From an uncultured Lachnospiraceae bacterium (GTDB lineage Bacteria; Bacillota_A; Clostridia; Lachnospirales; Lachnospiraceae): a DNA stretch of 41,950 bases. The stretch spans positions 1 through 41,950 of the forward strand of contig CANOBT010000034.1 in NCBI GenBank assembly GCA_947564305.1. The letters are read 5' to 3'. Numbering within the stretch: position 1 is the stretch's first letter; every line of letters begins with the position of its first letter. The notes beneath the pieces are model-generated. The model did no database searches and had not been told where the DNA came from. It saw nothing but the letters and a program-made list of their open reading frames with translations. The translations under genes were made by a program, and so were the position numbers. Below, one piece after another: positions 8,896 to 17,674 of the stretch.

Positions 8896-10740
8896 ATGGG
8901 AGAATTTATTCTGAATGTAATCCACAGGCCGGAGATGGTGCCGGAATATTCGGCTACAGTCACCGCTCATGGAAAAGAGGAGGATATAGGAGACAAAAAG
9001 CTTCTGACAGAGTCTTTGGATATCTTCAAAACACAGCAGAGGATTGCTCATGAGAACGGCTTAAAAGTGACGATCCATATGACTTATGCATCACTTTTCA
9101 ATGCCGAGGCAGTGCAGATTGCAAAAGACGACCACGAGAAATATGGGGATGAGATTGCACTGTCGCTTTTGGGACTTCCGTGTGAGCAGTTCCGTGAGAA
9201 ATACAAAACGAAGGATTTTTGTATCTGGATGTTTTCGATGGAAGATAAGAAGACTATTGTAGATGATGTATTTGCCAAGTTCTACGAAACATTTGGCTTT
9301 TATCCGGAGTCTACTGGTTCTTATTATATGGATGCGGACCTTACGAATTATATTAAGGAAAAATATCCGTCTGTAAAATGTGCCATAGCGACTTGTTGGG
9401 AGGAGGGACCGAAAGCATACCATACTTGTAATAATTCCTGGTACACATTGTTCGACGGAGGTCCTTGGGCGCCATGGATTCCATCAAAACAAAATACACA
9501 TGCACCGGCGGCAGATGAGTCGGAGGACAGCGGCATTGTGGCAATCCCCCACCTTTCACGTGATTTGATTGCATGCTATGACGGAAATGGCTCGAACTTC
9601 GGAACTCATCCGCAGAACGTATTGCGTGGAATGATCTATGACTCAAAGTCTTGGGAATTCCCGTATTTGTATAACCTTATTGACCAATATCGGGCGCAGG
9701 AAAAATACAATAACGGCTACGCATACAATATGATGTTTGTAGGTCCCGGATGGATGAACAAGATGGGACGCTGGGAGGCGCCCTATGAATTGCTTTTAAA
9801 ATCTTATTCTGACGGCTGTAAATATTATGGTGATTTGAAAAAAAAAGGAAAACTTTTGGATATGACCATGTCAGAGTTTGCGGATTATTACCGGAAAAAG
9901 AAAACCTACACGGAACCAGAATGTGCTCTGTGGCGGGATATTCTTTACGGATCGGACAAACAGCTTTTCTGGTACACAGACCCTTATATGAGAGCTGGGG
10001 TAAATATGGATCAGGGAGGTGCTATTTTTGACCTTCGTCCCTATGCTGCCAAGCTGAAATGGGAGGTAGGTATTGGAACGAAGCATGTGCAGGATGCGTC
10101 TTATCCGTTCTTGATTCAGGAGAAATACCGTGCGGGATATTTTACACATTATGCAGGGGAAGGCACCATACGGAGCGCGAAAATCTGCTATCAGGGAGAA
10201 GAAGTAGATTTGTGCCTGTGCCGCACGAAAGCACATTTCTCACAGAAGGGAAATACAAGGATTCTGACGCTGGACCCAGTAGAAATTGAGTTCTATGATT
10301 TGACGGCGAAGCTTCAGACAAAGATGTATTTTGAAGAAGGCACGGGAGTGATACGTATCGTTCGGGAAATTCTTGAGATGAGCAGGCCGGATGCGCAGGT
10401 AGAAATCAATGAATATATGGTTGCATGCTATGGAACGACAGAATATCCGGAGGATATGAGCGGTATTGTCCTTCAATGTGAGGGCAGGGACGACCAACCG
10501 GGTACAAAGGAAATCGTGTACGAGTACAAGTGCAGAGAGGAAAGCCTTGCAGACGCAAAGGAGGTATCCGCAGTCATTCCGGCAATCGAGACAAAGGTAT
10601 CCATGCAGGCATCCGAAGGGGCAGAGGGATATATCCGCGAGGGATATGCATTTTCACCGATGTTTACTTTGGGATATAAGAAAAAAGTATCAGATAAGGA
10701 GGTCTTTGAAACATGGCTCAAGCTGGAAAAGGCAAATTAA
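8896..10740 (+). CDS. Unrecognised 614-aa protein, possible carbohydrate-active enzyme
   Basis: This cytoplasmic 614-aa protein (no signal peptide) starts at an ATG preceded by AAAGGAGT. Residues about 1-250 read like a (beta/alpha)-barrel of the NodB/GH57/GH38 style: an HENGLKVTIHMTYASLFN stretch, then HEKYGDEIALSLLG, FYETFGFYPESTGSYYMDA, and a Cys/Trp/Glu-rich CWEEG segment. Aromatic-rich motifs (GGPWAPWIPSKQN) could line a sugar site. The C-terminal half looks beta-rich, as in glycosidase accessory domains. Its place between a sugar importer and a GH53 gene supports a role in processing the imported glycan. I cannot assign a family or reaction. Confidence 0.6.
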   Translation: MGEFILNVIHRPEMVPEYSATVTAHGKEEDIGDKKLLTESLDIFKTQQRIAHENGLKVTIHMTYASLFNAEAVQIAKDDHEKYGDEIALSLLGLPCEQFREKYKTKDFCIWMFSMEDKKTIVDDVFAKFYETFGFYPESTGSYYMDADLTNYIKEKYPSVKCAIATCWEEGPKAYHTCNNSWYTLFDGGPWAPWIPSKQNTHAPAADESEDSGIVAIPHLSRDLIACYDGNGSNFGTHPQNVLRGMIYDSKSWEFPYLYNLIDQYRAQEKYNNGYAYNMMFVGPGWMNKMGRWEAPYELLLKSYSDGCKYYGDLKKKGKLLDMTMSEFADYYRKKKTYTEPECALWRDILYGSDKQLFWYTDPYMRAGVNMDQGGAIFDLRPYAAKLKWEVGIGTKHVQDASYPFLIQEKYRAGYFTHYAGEGTIRSAKICYQGEEVDLCLCRTKAHFSQKGNTRILTLDPVEIEFYDLTAKLQTKMYFEEGTGVIRIVREILEMSRPDAQVEINEYMVACYGTTEYPEDMSGIVLQCEGRDDQPGTKEIVYEYKCREESLADAKEVSAVIPAIETKVSMQASEGAEGYIREGYAFSPMFTLGYKKKVSDKEVFETWLKLEKAN

Positions 10741-10931
10741 ATTATAGATGTCCGTCTTGTTTTATGCGGGATTTGGATATTGATATGTTTTATGATAAAG
10801 AAAAAGACGAATATTATTGCCTGCGGTGCCAATATACAGGTAAAGAGGCGGACGTGCTGGAAGGAAATGAGCAGGTAAGAATTAAATATAAGGCAATGTC
10901 TGAGAGATTTACAAAATTTGATTTTGATTAG
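10713..10931 (+). CDS. Small zinc-ribbon protein
   Basis: This 72-aa protein carries CPSC near residue 13 and CLRC near residue 36, the two CxxC knuckles of a rubredoxin-like zinc ribbon. The tail is charged, with aromatic residues. The ATG lies inside the last 28 bases of the preceding gene and follows AAGGAGG by ten bases, so translation is probably coupled. The function is unknown; a metal-bound partner of the 614-aa protein is possible but only inferred from overlap. Confidence 0.7.
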   Translation: MAQAGKGKLNYRCPSCFMRDLDIDMFYDKEKDEYYCLRCQYTGKEADVLEGNEQVRIKYKAMSERFTKFDFD

Positions 10932-10949
10932 GAACTTCATAATCTGATA

Positions 10950-10987
10950 AAAATGTGCCAGCAGATGATTTCCTGCTGGCACATTTT
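10950..10987 (+). terminator. Strong intrinsic terminator
   Basis: AAAATGTGCCAGCAG (10950-10964), an 8-base loop, then CTGCTGGCACATTTT (10973-10987): a 15-bp perfect stem ending in T residues. Because the flanks are A-rich and T-rich it could work in both directions. It separates the zinc-ribbon gene from the galactanase gene. Confidence 0.85.
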
Positions 10988-11063
10988 TGTGGTCTGTATT
11001 ATGATAGGAGAAAAAGAATGTATTTTTAGGGAAAAATATATAAAAAGAAAGGAAAGCGGAGAT

Positions 11064-12062
11064 ATGAAAAATATGATATATGGCGTGGATCAGGGTTGGG
11101 CGACCCAGTTGGAAAGTATGGGATACCGTTGGCTGAATGAGGCCGGTGAGGAGACGGACATTCTTGAGGCATCCAAGGAATTGGGGGCAAATGCAGTGCG
11201 TCTGCGTGTATTTGTCAATCCTCCAAAGGAAGCCTTTTGGAAAAAGCGGGAAAATGAGACGTGTATGCTTGGCTTTTGTGATGCCGCAGGTGTGCTTGAG
11301 ATTGCAAAACGAATCAAAAAAGCAGGGATGAAGCTGATGGTTGGCTTTCACTACAGCGATCATTTTGCCGATCCCGAATTTCAGGATATCCCGGAGGAAT
11401 GGAAAAGTGACAGCATTGAGCAGTTGGAAAAGAGAGTATATGACCACACGAAGGAAGTCCTGGGGCTGTTGGCTGAACATAATGTTTTTCCAGAATGGGT
11501 CCAGGTGGGCAATGAGATTAACAATGGATTGATGTGGCCAAAGGGAAGTCTGAAGGAAGCTCCAAAGCAGCTTGTACGTTTCCTGAACAGAGGCTATGAT
11601 GCGGTGAAGGAAGTGTGTCCGGACTGCCAAGTCATTACTCATTTGGCTTCGGTTCTCAGTGATGAATTGTGTAAGCCGTTTCTGGAAAACTTTTTTGCGG
11701 AAAACGGGAAGACGGATATTCTGGGATTTTCTTATTATCCTTATTGGGAGAAGTTTGAGAGTGATAAGGACAGACTGTCAAAAAAATTGAAAGAGTATAC
11801 GACAATCTATCATAAACCGGTCATGATTGTGGAAGTGGGCGGTTTGGACAATGATGAGGAAGGCTGCTGTCAGATTGTGACGGACTGCGTCGAGGCCATG
11901 AAGGAGCAGGAAGGACAACAGGAGTGCGGTGTGTTTTACTGGGAACCGGAGGTGACAGCAGAGATACTGCCGGATACATATCCGCTGGGAGCTGCAAAAC
12001 TGGTGGGAGAGAAGACACTGCAATACAATAAGGCGCTGCAGGCGTACCGGGAACGGAAGTGA
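11064..12062 (+). CDS. GH53 arabinogalactan endo-beta-1,4-galactanase (cytoplasmic)
   Basis: This 332-aa member of glycoside hydrolase family 53 hydrolyses beta-1,4-galactan. The TIM barrel starts at IYGVDQGWATQLESMG. The proton donor is Glu151 in QVGNEINNG and the nucleophile is Glu257 in MIVEVGG. The GFHYSDHFADP segment is typical of the family. The start is the ATG at 11064, after AAAGGAAAGCGGAG; further in-frame upstream codons run into the terminator and are rejected. There is no signal peptide or anchor, unlike many GH53 enzymes that act outside the cell, so it probably degrades short oligosaccharides after import. Confidence 0.9.
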   Translation: MKNMIYGVDQGWATQLESMGYRWLNEAGEETDILEASKELGANAVRLRVFVNPPKEAFWKKRENETCMLGFCDAAGVLEIAKRIKKAGMKLMVGFHYSDHFADPEFQDIPEEWKSDSIEQLEKRVYDHTKEVLGLLAEHNVFPEWVQVGNEINNGLMWPKGSLKEAPKQLVRFLNRGYDAVKEVCPDCQVITHLASVLSDELCKPFLENFFAENGKTDILGFSYYPYWEKFESDKDRLSKKLKEYTTIYHKPVMIVEVGGLDNDEEGCCQIVTDCVEAMKEQEGQQECGVFYWEPEVTAEILPDTYPLGAAKLVGEKTLQYNKALQAYRERK

Positions 12063-12118
12063 GCCGCAGGAAATGTATGCTGCTCAGTTAAATATAGAGA
12101 TAAGAGGATTTACAGAAA

Positions 12119-12892
12119 ATGAAAACAAGATTAGAGGTATGCGTAGATTCGGTAGAATCTGCGGTAATTGCACAGGAAGGAGGTGCGGACCGTTTGGAGG
12201 TCTGCGCCAATCTGGTCATCGGCGGAACAACGCCGGGAGTGAGCCAGTTTAAACAGATTCGTAAAGCATGTGACATAGATTTGAATGTGTTGGTTCGTCC
12301 GCGGTCCGGTGATTTTCTATATACGGATGCGGAGTTTCAAATGACTGCAGAAGATATTCAGATGTTTCAGGAGTTGGGCGCCGATGGTGTTGTGGTGGGT
12401 TGTCTGAAGGCTGATGGAAGCTTGGATTTGGACAGAATGCAGGAACTAAGAGAACGGGCAGGGCATTTACAGATGACGCTGCACAGGGCGTTTGATGTGT
12501 GCCGTGATCCATATCAGACATTGGAAGATGCGGTTTCAATGGGTATCAATACCATTCTTACATCAGGGCAGGCTTCAAGCTGTGTGGAGGGAGCTGAGGT
12601 TTTAAAAAGGTTGATTCTGCAGGCGGACGAACGAATAGAGATTCTGGTTGGAAGCGGGGTAAATGCGGAAATCATTGGACAGTTGATGGAGGAGATTCAT
12701 GCAGTTAGTTTTCATATGTCAGGAAAGAAAATCATAAACAGTGGCATGGTATTTCGGAATCAACAGGTTCATATGGGGCTGCCGGGTTTGCGGGAATTCG
12801 ATATTTTCCGCACAGACAAGGAGCAGATTCAAAGAGCAAGGCGGGAGATAGATAAACGATGCAGACTGATGACAGAAAAAAACGTATATTAA
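12119..12892 (+). CDS. cutC: CutC-family TIM-barrel protein
   Basis: This 257-aa protein matches CutC in its N-terminus (LEVCVDSVESAVIAQEGGAD), RLEVCANL, VRPRSGDFLYTD, LHRAFDVC, LTSGQ and VGSGVN motifs. CutC was named for copper tolerance in E. coli, but its biochemical role is uncertain (established debate). No copper genes lie nearby; it is 57 bases after a galactanase gene, so a sugar-linked role is possible. Its final 34 bases overlap the start of the response regulator. The ribosome site is weak (AAGAGGA, about 12 bases upstream). Confidence 0.88.
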   Translation: MKTRLEVCVDSVESAVIAQEGGADRLEVCANLVIGGTTPGVSQFKQIRKACDIDLNVLVRPRSGDFLYTDAEFQMTAEDIQMFQELGADGVVVGCLKADGSLDLDRMQELRERAGHLQMTLHRAFDVCRDPYQTLEDAVSMGINTILTSGQASSCVEGAEVLKRLILQADERIEILVGSGVNAEIIGQLMEEIHAVSFHMSGKKIINSGMVFRNQQVHMGLPGLREFDIFRTDKEQIQRARREIDKRCRLMTEKNVY

Positions 12893-13575
12893 TCGTAGAG
12901 GATGATGACGATATCAACCGTCTGCTGAAAACCATACTGCAGAAAAATGGATACCTCACGCAGCAGGCTTTTTCAGGAACAGAAGCCAGGCTTTTGCTCA
13001 TGAATGACACATATGACCTGATTTTACTGGATTTGATGCTTCCTGGAATGACGGGGGAGGAATTGCTGACTGATATCCGAAACGAGCAGAAGCTTTCCAT
13101 ACCTGTCATTGTTCTTTCTGCAAAAGGAAATTTGAAAAGCAGGGTGGGACTGCTTTTGGACGGCGCTGATGATTATTTGACAAAACCCTTTGAGCCGGAG
13201 GAGGTTTTGGCACATGTCTGTGCCGTGCTGCGCAGATGCGGGAGTACACAGACGGAGGTTATACAAGACAAGGATGAAACGGTTTATACTCACAAGGCTC
13301 TGGCAGTCTATCCGGAGGCGCGTAAGGCAATGCTGAAAGATGTGGAGATTTCCTTGACTGCCCATGAATTTGATATCCTGCTTTTGATGATTCAAAATCC
13401 GGACAAAGTATATTCAAGGGAAAATTTGTACGAGCAGGTATGGAAAGGCGGATATTATGGTGAGGACAATACGGTCAATGTCCATGTCAGTAATATCCGC
13501 AAAAAACTTGCAAAGGCAGGAGCAGAGGAGGATTATATACAGACCGTATGGGGGATTGGGTTTAAGATGAAGTAG
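12859..13575 (+). CDS. OmpR/PhoB-family response regulator
   Basis: This 238-aa response regulator has a receiver domain with acidic pocket VEDDDD, phospho-acceptor Asp58 in LILLDLMLPG, LSAKG and TKPFEPEE. A winged-helix DNA-binding domain follows, ending VNVHVSNIRKKL and VWGIGFKMK. It overlaps the end of cutC. With the ABC ATPase, permease and histidine kinase just downstream it forms a module of the kind that senses and exports or detoxifies cell-envelope antimicrobials. The 11-bp tandem repeat after its stop is a likely binding site. Confidence 0.93.
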   Translation: MQTDDRKKRILIVEDDDDINRLLKTILQKNGYLTQQAFSGTEARLLLMNDTYDLILLDLMLPGMTGEELLTDIRNEQKLSIPVIVLSAKGNLKSRVGLLLDGADDYLTKPFEPEEVLAHVCAVLRRCGSTQTEVIQDKDETVYTHKALAVYPEARKAMLKDVEISLTAHEFDILLLMIQNPDKVYSRENLYEQVWKGGYYGEDNTVNVHVSNIRKKLAKAGAEEDYIQTVWGIGFKMK

Positions 13576-13578
13576 CTC

Positions 13579-13600
13579 TTTACGATTTCTTTAAACTTTC
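13579..13600 (+). promoter_or_regulatory. Tandem 11-bp direct repeat, likely response-regulator site
   Basis: TTTACGATTTC (13579-13589) is immediately followed by TTTAAACTTTC (13590-13600): two 11-bp half-sites, one helical turn apart, the layout typical of OmpR/PhoB proteins. A TATACT -10 lies at 13628-13633 with no good -35, as expected for an activated promoter. It drives the ABC transporter genes downstream. Confidence 0.6.
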
Positions 13601-13668
13601 TTGAGGACAAATTAACAGATGGACTGTTATACTTTCGCTATCAAACATAAAGAAAGGAATCAAAAGAT

Positions 13669-14589
13669 ATGAAAGAAGCAGTCATTGAAGCCAGAGATAT
13701 TACCAAGCAGTATAAAGAGCTGGCGGCTCTGAACCATGTAGATATCATGGTCCGGCGCGGCGATATCTATGGATTGATCGGGGATAACGGCGCCGGGAAG
13801 TCCACTTTTCTGAAAATTGTGGCAGGACAGATTTTTCCCACCTGCGGATATGTGCGTTTGTTTGGGAGTGAGGACGAGAAGACGATGCAAAAGAATCGCT
13901 CCCGCATGGGAACCCTCGTAGAAAACGCAGGTTTTTATCCGAAAATGAGTGTGGAGAAAAACATGGAATACTTTCGGATACAGCGGGGAATTCCTGGAAA
14001 ATCGAGAGTGGAGGAGGCATTAAAAACCGTAAATCTGTGGGAGAAGAGAAAGGTAAAATGTGAAAAACTGTCAATGGGAATGAAGCAGCGGTTTGGGCTT
14101 GCACTTGCCTTGATGGGGGAGCCAGAGCTTTTGGTGTTGGATGAACCCATCAATGGTTTAGATCCCAGTGGAATCATTGAGATGCGCACCCTTTTGATGA
14201 AATTGAATCAGGAAAAGCGGATTACGATTCTATTGTCAAGCCATATTTTATCAGAGCTGGAGCAGATTGCAACGGTGTATGGATTTCTAAGTCATGGAAA
14301 GGTGTTGGAGGAGATTTCAGCCAAGGCGCTGCATGAAAAATGTTCAAACTTCATAGATATCAGGCTGTCAGAGCCGGATAAATATGCTGCCGTTTTGGAG
14401 ACGGAACTTCCGGGTACGAACTATCGGGTATTGCAGGATCAGACAGTACGGATACTGAGACCTGGTCTCGATTCGTCGAAATATAGCCGTGTGGCTTTTG
14501 AACATGAAATCAGTGTACAAGGGCTGAATGAACATCATATGTCTCTGGAGGACTATTATGTGGACATCAAGAAAAGGGGGAAACTGTAA
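13669..14589 (+). CDS. ABC transporter ATP-binding protein (BcrA-like)
   Basis: This 306-aa ATPase has Walker A GDNGAGKS, the ABC signature LSMGMKQR, Walker B with LLVLDEPINGLDP, and an H-loop in LSSHILSEL. The length and C-terminal extension fit exporters of the bacitracin/lantibiotic-immunity group (BcrA, LanF). AAAGAAAGGA precedes the ATG by about eight bases. The stop overlaps the permease start (TAATG), so the two subunits are made together. The substrate is unknown but, by context, probably a cell-envelope-active peptide. Confidence 0.92.
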   Translation: MKEAVIEARDITKQYKELAALNHVDIMVRRGDIYGLIGDNGAGKSTFLKIVAGQIFPTCGYVRLFGSEDEKTMQKNRSRMGTLVENAGFYPKMSVEKNMEYFRIQRGIPGKSRVEEALKTVNLWEKRKVKCEKLSMGMKQRFGLALALMGEPELLVLDEPINGLDPSGIIEMRTLLMKLNQEKRITILLSSHILSELEQIATVYGFLSHGKVLEEISAKALHEKCSNFIDIRLSEPDKYAAVLETELPGTNYRVLQDQTVRILRPGLDSSKYSRVAFEHEISVQGLNEHHMSLEDYYVDIKKRGKL

Positions 14590-15386
14590 TGGCAAATTAT
14601 ATCAAAAGTGAATTTTACCGGATACTGCATGACAAAACAATCTATGTGTTTACACTGGTCATGACGGCGTTGACGGTTTTCCTCAATCTGGTATTATATT
14701 TGTTCCAGACATTTACGCCGGAGTTTCGGTATGGGAATACCAATTATACGTTCAGCTTATTGATTGGGAGTATGCAGTTATTTTATATCGGCGCTTTTTT
14801 GGTGGCTGCCTTTTTATCTTCCGATGAATATAAAAGCGGAGTTTTGAAAAATGTAGTGGCAGGGGGAATCGGGCGGATTCAGATTTTACTTGGGAAATGT
14901 ATTGTATATGGGATTACCGCAACAGCCAGTGCAGCGGTCATTCTTATGGGGTTCATCGGCAGCGCCCAGATGCTTCTTGGATGGAATCCGGCCGTGCCTG
15001 TGGATGCGGTTCATCCGCTTAGGGTTTTGCTTCTTGGAACAGCGGCCAATCTGCCGTTTTCATTGGCTTGCGTAGTTCTGGCTGTGTCGTTGTACCAGCT
15101 TCTCAGGATAGAGAGCCAGGTGTATGTTATATGGATATCGACAATCTGTTTGATTCCGATTGCGATAAATCTTCTGGGGCTTCGTATTCCGCTTTGCGCG
15201 CAGATTGCGGGTTGGATGCCCTGGAACTTTTTGAAAACAGGACTGGATGTGTCATTTAACAGTCCGCATATGGACGCGCTGTGGATGCATCCGCAGGGAT
15301 TTTGGAAGTGTATCGTTGCAGGTGTGATTGGAATTGTGCTGTTCGGCGCGGTGGGAGTTATCGGATTTCGGAACAAGGATATTTAA
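14589..15386 (+). CDS. ABC transporter permease (ABC-2 type)
   Basis: This 265-aa membrane protein has six hydrophobic segments. The start (MANYIKSEFYRILHDKTIYVF) and the conserved DEYKSGVLKNVVAGGIGR loop are typical of BcrB/LanE-type ABC-2 permeases. The ATG overlaps the ATPase stop by one base. It forms the membrane channel of the exporter with the preceding ATPase. Confidence 0.88.
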   Translation: MANYIKSEFYRILHDKTIYVFTLVMTALTVFLNLVLYLFQTFTPEFRYGNTNYTFSLLIGSMQLFYIGAFLVAAFLSSDEYKSGVLKNVVAGGIGRIQILLGKCIVYGITATASAAVILMGFIGSAQMLLGWNPAVPVDAVHPLRVLLLGTAANLPFSLACVVLAVSLYQLLRIESQVYVIWISTICLIPIAINLLGLRIPLCAQIAGWMPWNFLKTGLDVSFNSPHMDALWMHPQGFWKCIVAGVIGIVLFGAVGVIGFRNKDI

Positions 15387-15469
15387 TGAGCCGGAAGATT
15401 CCTTTGCCAGCCGCAGGTGGAAAATTGACAAAATATCATTAAAAAAGAAATTCATTTAGCAGGTGGACA

Positions 15470-16405
15470 ATGGAAATAACAGGAATCATTTTGGCAGTTA
15501 TAACAGGTGCCGCAATTTTTTATGGCACCCGTTATCGAATGCTGAAACGCAGCATTCATAAACTTGGCAAAGAACTTGCCGCCATCATGGATAATCTGGA
15601 TGAAAACCGGATTGTAAAAATGTCTTTTCACCAGAGCGATTTGGAGGAACTGGCGTCTGTATTAAACGATACTCTGGAAGAGATACGCAAAGAAAGGATT
15701 TCTTATGAAAAGCGGGAACGGGAATTTCAGAAGCAGTTGGAAGATATCAGCCATGACCTTCGGACACCGCTGACCGCAATTCAGGGATATCTAAAACTGG
15801 TTGACCAGGAAAAACTGGGCGAAGAAGAGAGGGAATACATGGAGGTTATCCAGCGCAGGGCATTTCATCTCCAGTATCTGACCAACCAGTTTTATGAATT
15901 TTATACCTTGCTGTCAGAGGATTATAAAATGGAACTGTGTGAGGTGGACCTTGGCCGTATGTGCAGAGAGCAGCTTCTGGGGAGCTTTTCGCAATTGGAT
16001 GCCGCGGGCATTGAGGTCAAGGTTCAGATTCCTGAGAGGCCCGTCATCATTCGTGCTGATGAGAACGCTCTGGCCCGGATTATCGGGAATCTGCTGCAAA
16101 ATGCAGTTCGATATGCAAAAAAAAATCTGGAAATAGAAATAAAGGAAACCGTGGCTTCGGAGACAGAGAAAGACATCATCCTGATTTTTGCGAATGATAC
16201 AAAAGAGATGACAGAGGATAGCGTCCAGCAGTTGTTTGACAGGTTCTATACCGGAAATCAGGCCAGGAGCCAGGGAGGGACCGGGCTTGGACTGGCCATT
16301 TCCAGGCAGCTTGCAGAACAGATGGGCGGCGCTATGACGGTGGAGAGCAGAAATGAAGGGGGCGGGGTATGGGTGATATTTAAAACGAGATTTATAACAC
16401 AGTAA
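15470..16405 (+). CDS. Sensor histidine kinase with one N-terminal membrane segment
   Basis: This 311-aa kinase has one membrane segment at residues 3-19 and no extracellular sensing loop, so it probably senses within the membrane or through the ABC exporter. His95 in ISHDLRTPLTAIQGYL is the phosphorylation site. The N box reads NLLQNAVRYAKK and the G2 box GGTGLGLAISRQL. The ATG follows GCAGGTGG. It completes the regulator-ATPase-permease-kinase module, with the kinase last. Confidence 0.92.
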   Translation: MEITGIILAVITGAAIFYGTRYRMLKRSIHKLGKELAAIMDNLDENRIVKMSFHQSDLEELASVLNDTLEEIRKERISYEKREREFQKQLEDISHDLRTPLTAIQGYLKLVDQEKLGEEEREYMEVIQRRAFHLQYLTNQFYEFYTLLSEDYKMELCEVDLGRMCREQLLGSFSQLDAAGIEVKVQIPERPVIIRADENALARIIGNLLQNAVRYAKKNLEIEIKETVASETEKDIILIFANDTKEMTEDSVQQLFDRFYTGNQARSQGGTGLGLAISRQLAEQMGGAMTVESRNEGGGVWVIFKTRFITQ

Positions 16406-16438
16406 AACTTACAGCCAATTATTTTTAAGATTCATATT

Positions 16439-16493
16439 GCGTATAATCAAAAAATAAGGACGAGTTATAAGTGCGCATAATCAAAAATCAAGG
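16439..16493 (+). repeat. Imperfect 21-bp direct repeat
   Basis: GCGTATAATCAAAAAATAAGG (16439-16459) recurs 34 bases later as GCGCATAATCAAAAATCAAGG (16473-16493). It lies just at the left end of the C-terminal ATPase fragment, so it could be a scar of the rearrangement there. Its origin is not known. Confidence 0.4.
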
Positions 16494-17519
16494 GATATTT
16501 TGAGAAATATATGAATGATTTGGACACCTTTTTTATGCTATTGTTTACTGCATATGGCAAAAAACTATATGAAAGGGAGTCTTTGATTATTTTTGACGAA
16601 GTACCCATTAGATTTCGAGGAATTCGCATGGGCCATGGGAGAAGAGATGCTAGTACATTATATCAAAAAATGCTTTGAAAAAAGAGTGGAACTTGAGCGG
16701 GAGATTCATAACCAGGCAATGCTCTTATTTAAACAGTATATGCTCATTGGCGGTATGCCGAAGTGTGTGGTCCTGTTCATAGAAAATCATAAAGATTTTG
16801 ATATGCCAGATCAAGAAAAGCGGGATATCCTGGAGCTTTACCGAAGCGATATTATGAAGATAAACGCAAGGTATAGAAGTAAAGTACTGGCAATCTTTGA
16901 TCAGATTCCAGGGCTGTTGTCTCAGCATGAAAAAAGAGTGGTATTTAAGAAAATATCAGAAGGTTCCTATGCGGAACAGTATGAGGAGACCTTTTTCTGG
17001 CTTTCTGATTCCATGATATCTAATGAGTGTTTTTTATGTAATGACCCTAATGTGGGACTGTCTGTAAATGAAACAAGGACATATGTGAAGTGTTATATGG
17101 GAGATACAGGGCTTCTTGTCAGCCATGCATTTGATGAAAATGAACTTTTAGAGTCAGAAGTATATAAGCAGATTTTGTCAGGCAGATTGTCTTTAAATGA
17201 AGGCATGCTCTATGAAAATGTGATTGCACAAATGTTGGTGGCTAACGGACATAAGTTGTACTTTTATACGCACTATTGTGAGGAGAAGCACCGGAATGAT
17301 GTGGAGATAGATTTCCTTCTATCTAATAACAGTAAACTCCAATATAAAATGTACCCGGTAGAAGTAAAATCAGGAACAAAATATACGATAAAATCTTTAA
17401 TGGAATTCAAAAGAAAATACCATAGAAGAATTGGAGAATGCTATATTATTCATCCTAGAAATTTTGCGATAAAGGAGCAAATTATTTGTATACCGCCATA
17501 CATGGCAATCTGTTTATAA
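16481..17519 (+). pseudogene. AAA_14/DUF4143 ATPase remnant lacking its N-terminus, with internal deletion and frameshift
   Basis: From 16481 one frame reads GYFEKYMNDLDTFFMLL, then ERESLIIFDEV, the Walker B region of AAA_14 ATPases. At about 16600-16608 the match jumps to another frame that begins YPLDFEEFAWAMGEEML and continues through the DUF4143 C-terminal domain to ICL at 17519. The roughly 50-60 residues that normally join these parts are missing. A reading that starts at the TTG at 16593 (308 aa) covers only the C-terminal piece and would lack Walker A and B. Near the end EIDFLLSNN and VEVKSGT are typical DUF4143 motifs. The absent N-terminus resembles the stub at 3930-4079. Confidence 0.8.
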
Positions 17520-17603
17520 AAGCTGTGGATGTATTGGACAGATTTGTATGCTTCAGAGTAAGGCCATATAAAATAAAATTCTACTGATTCCCGCGAAGCA
17601 ACT

Positions 17604-17637
17604 CGCCAAGTGTACATGCGGGCATGTACACTTGGCG
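17604..17637. repeat. Perfect 16-bp palindrome with GG loop between convergent genes
   Basis: CGCCAAGTGTACATGC (17604-17619), GG, then GCATGTACACTTGGCG (17622-17637). The stem is fully complementary and would form a very stable hairpin on either strand. It lies between the right-pointing ATPase remnant and the left-pointing yesN-like gene. No T-run follows, so it resembles an REP-type intergenic palindrome more than a standard terminator, although it could block transcription from both sides. Confidence 0.75.
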
Positions 17638-17674
17638 ACTGCCGTGAGGGACAAAAACCGTCTGCCCTCCCCCA

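Noticed and set aside
10737..11642. A 301-codon minus-strand frame opposite the zinc-ribbon and galactanase genes
   Set aside because: It is antisense to well-supported genes and shows no protein-family motifs.
4080..16480. A transposon or integrative element carrying the sugar cluster
   Set aside because: No transposase, integrase or long terminal repeats were found at the ends; only the split ATPase hints at insertion.
17604..17637. CRISPR repeat
   Set aside because: It is a single copy without spacers or regular spacing.
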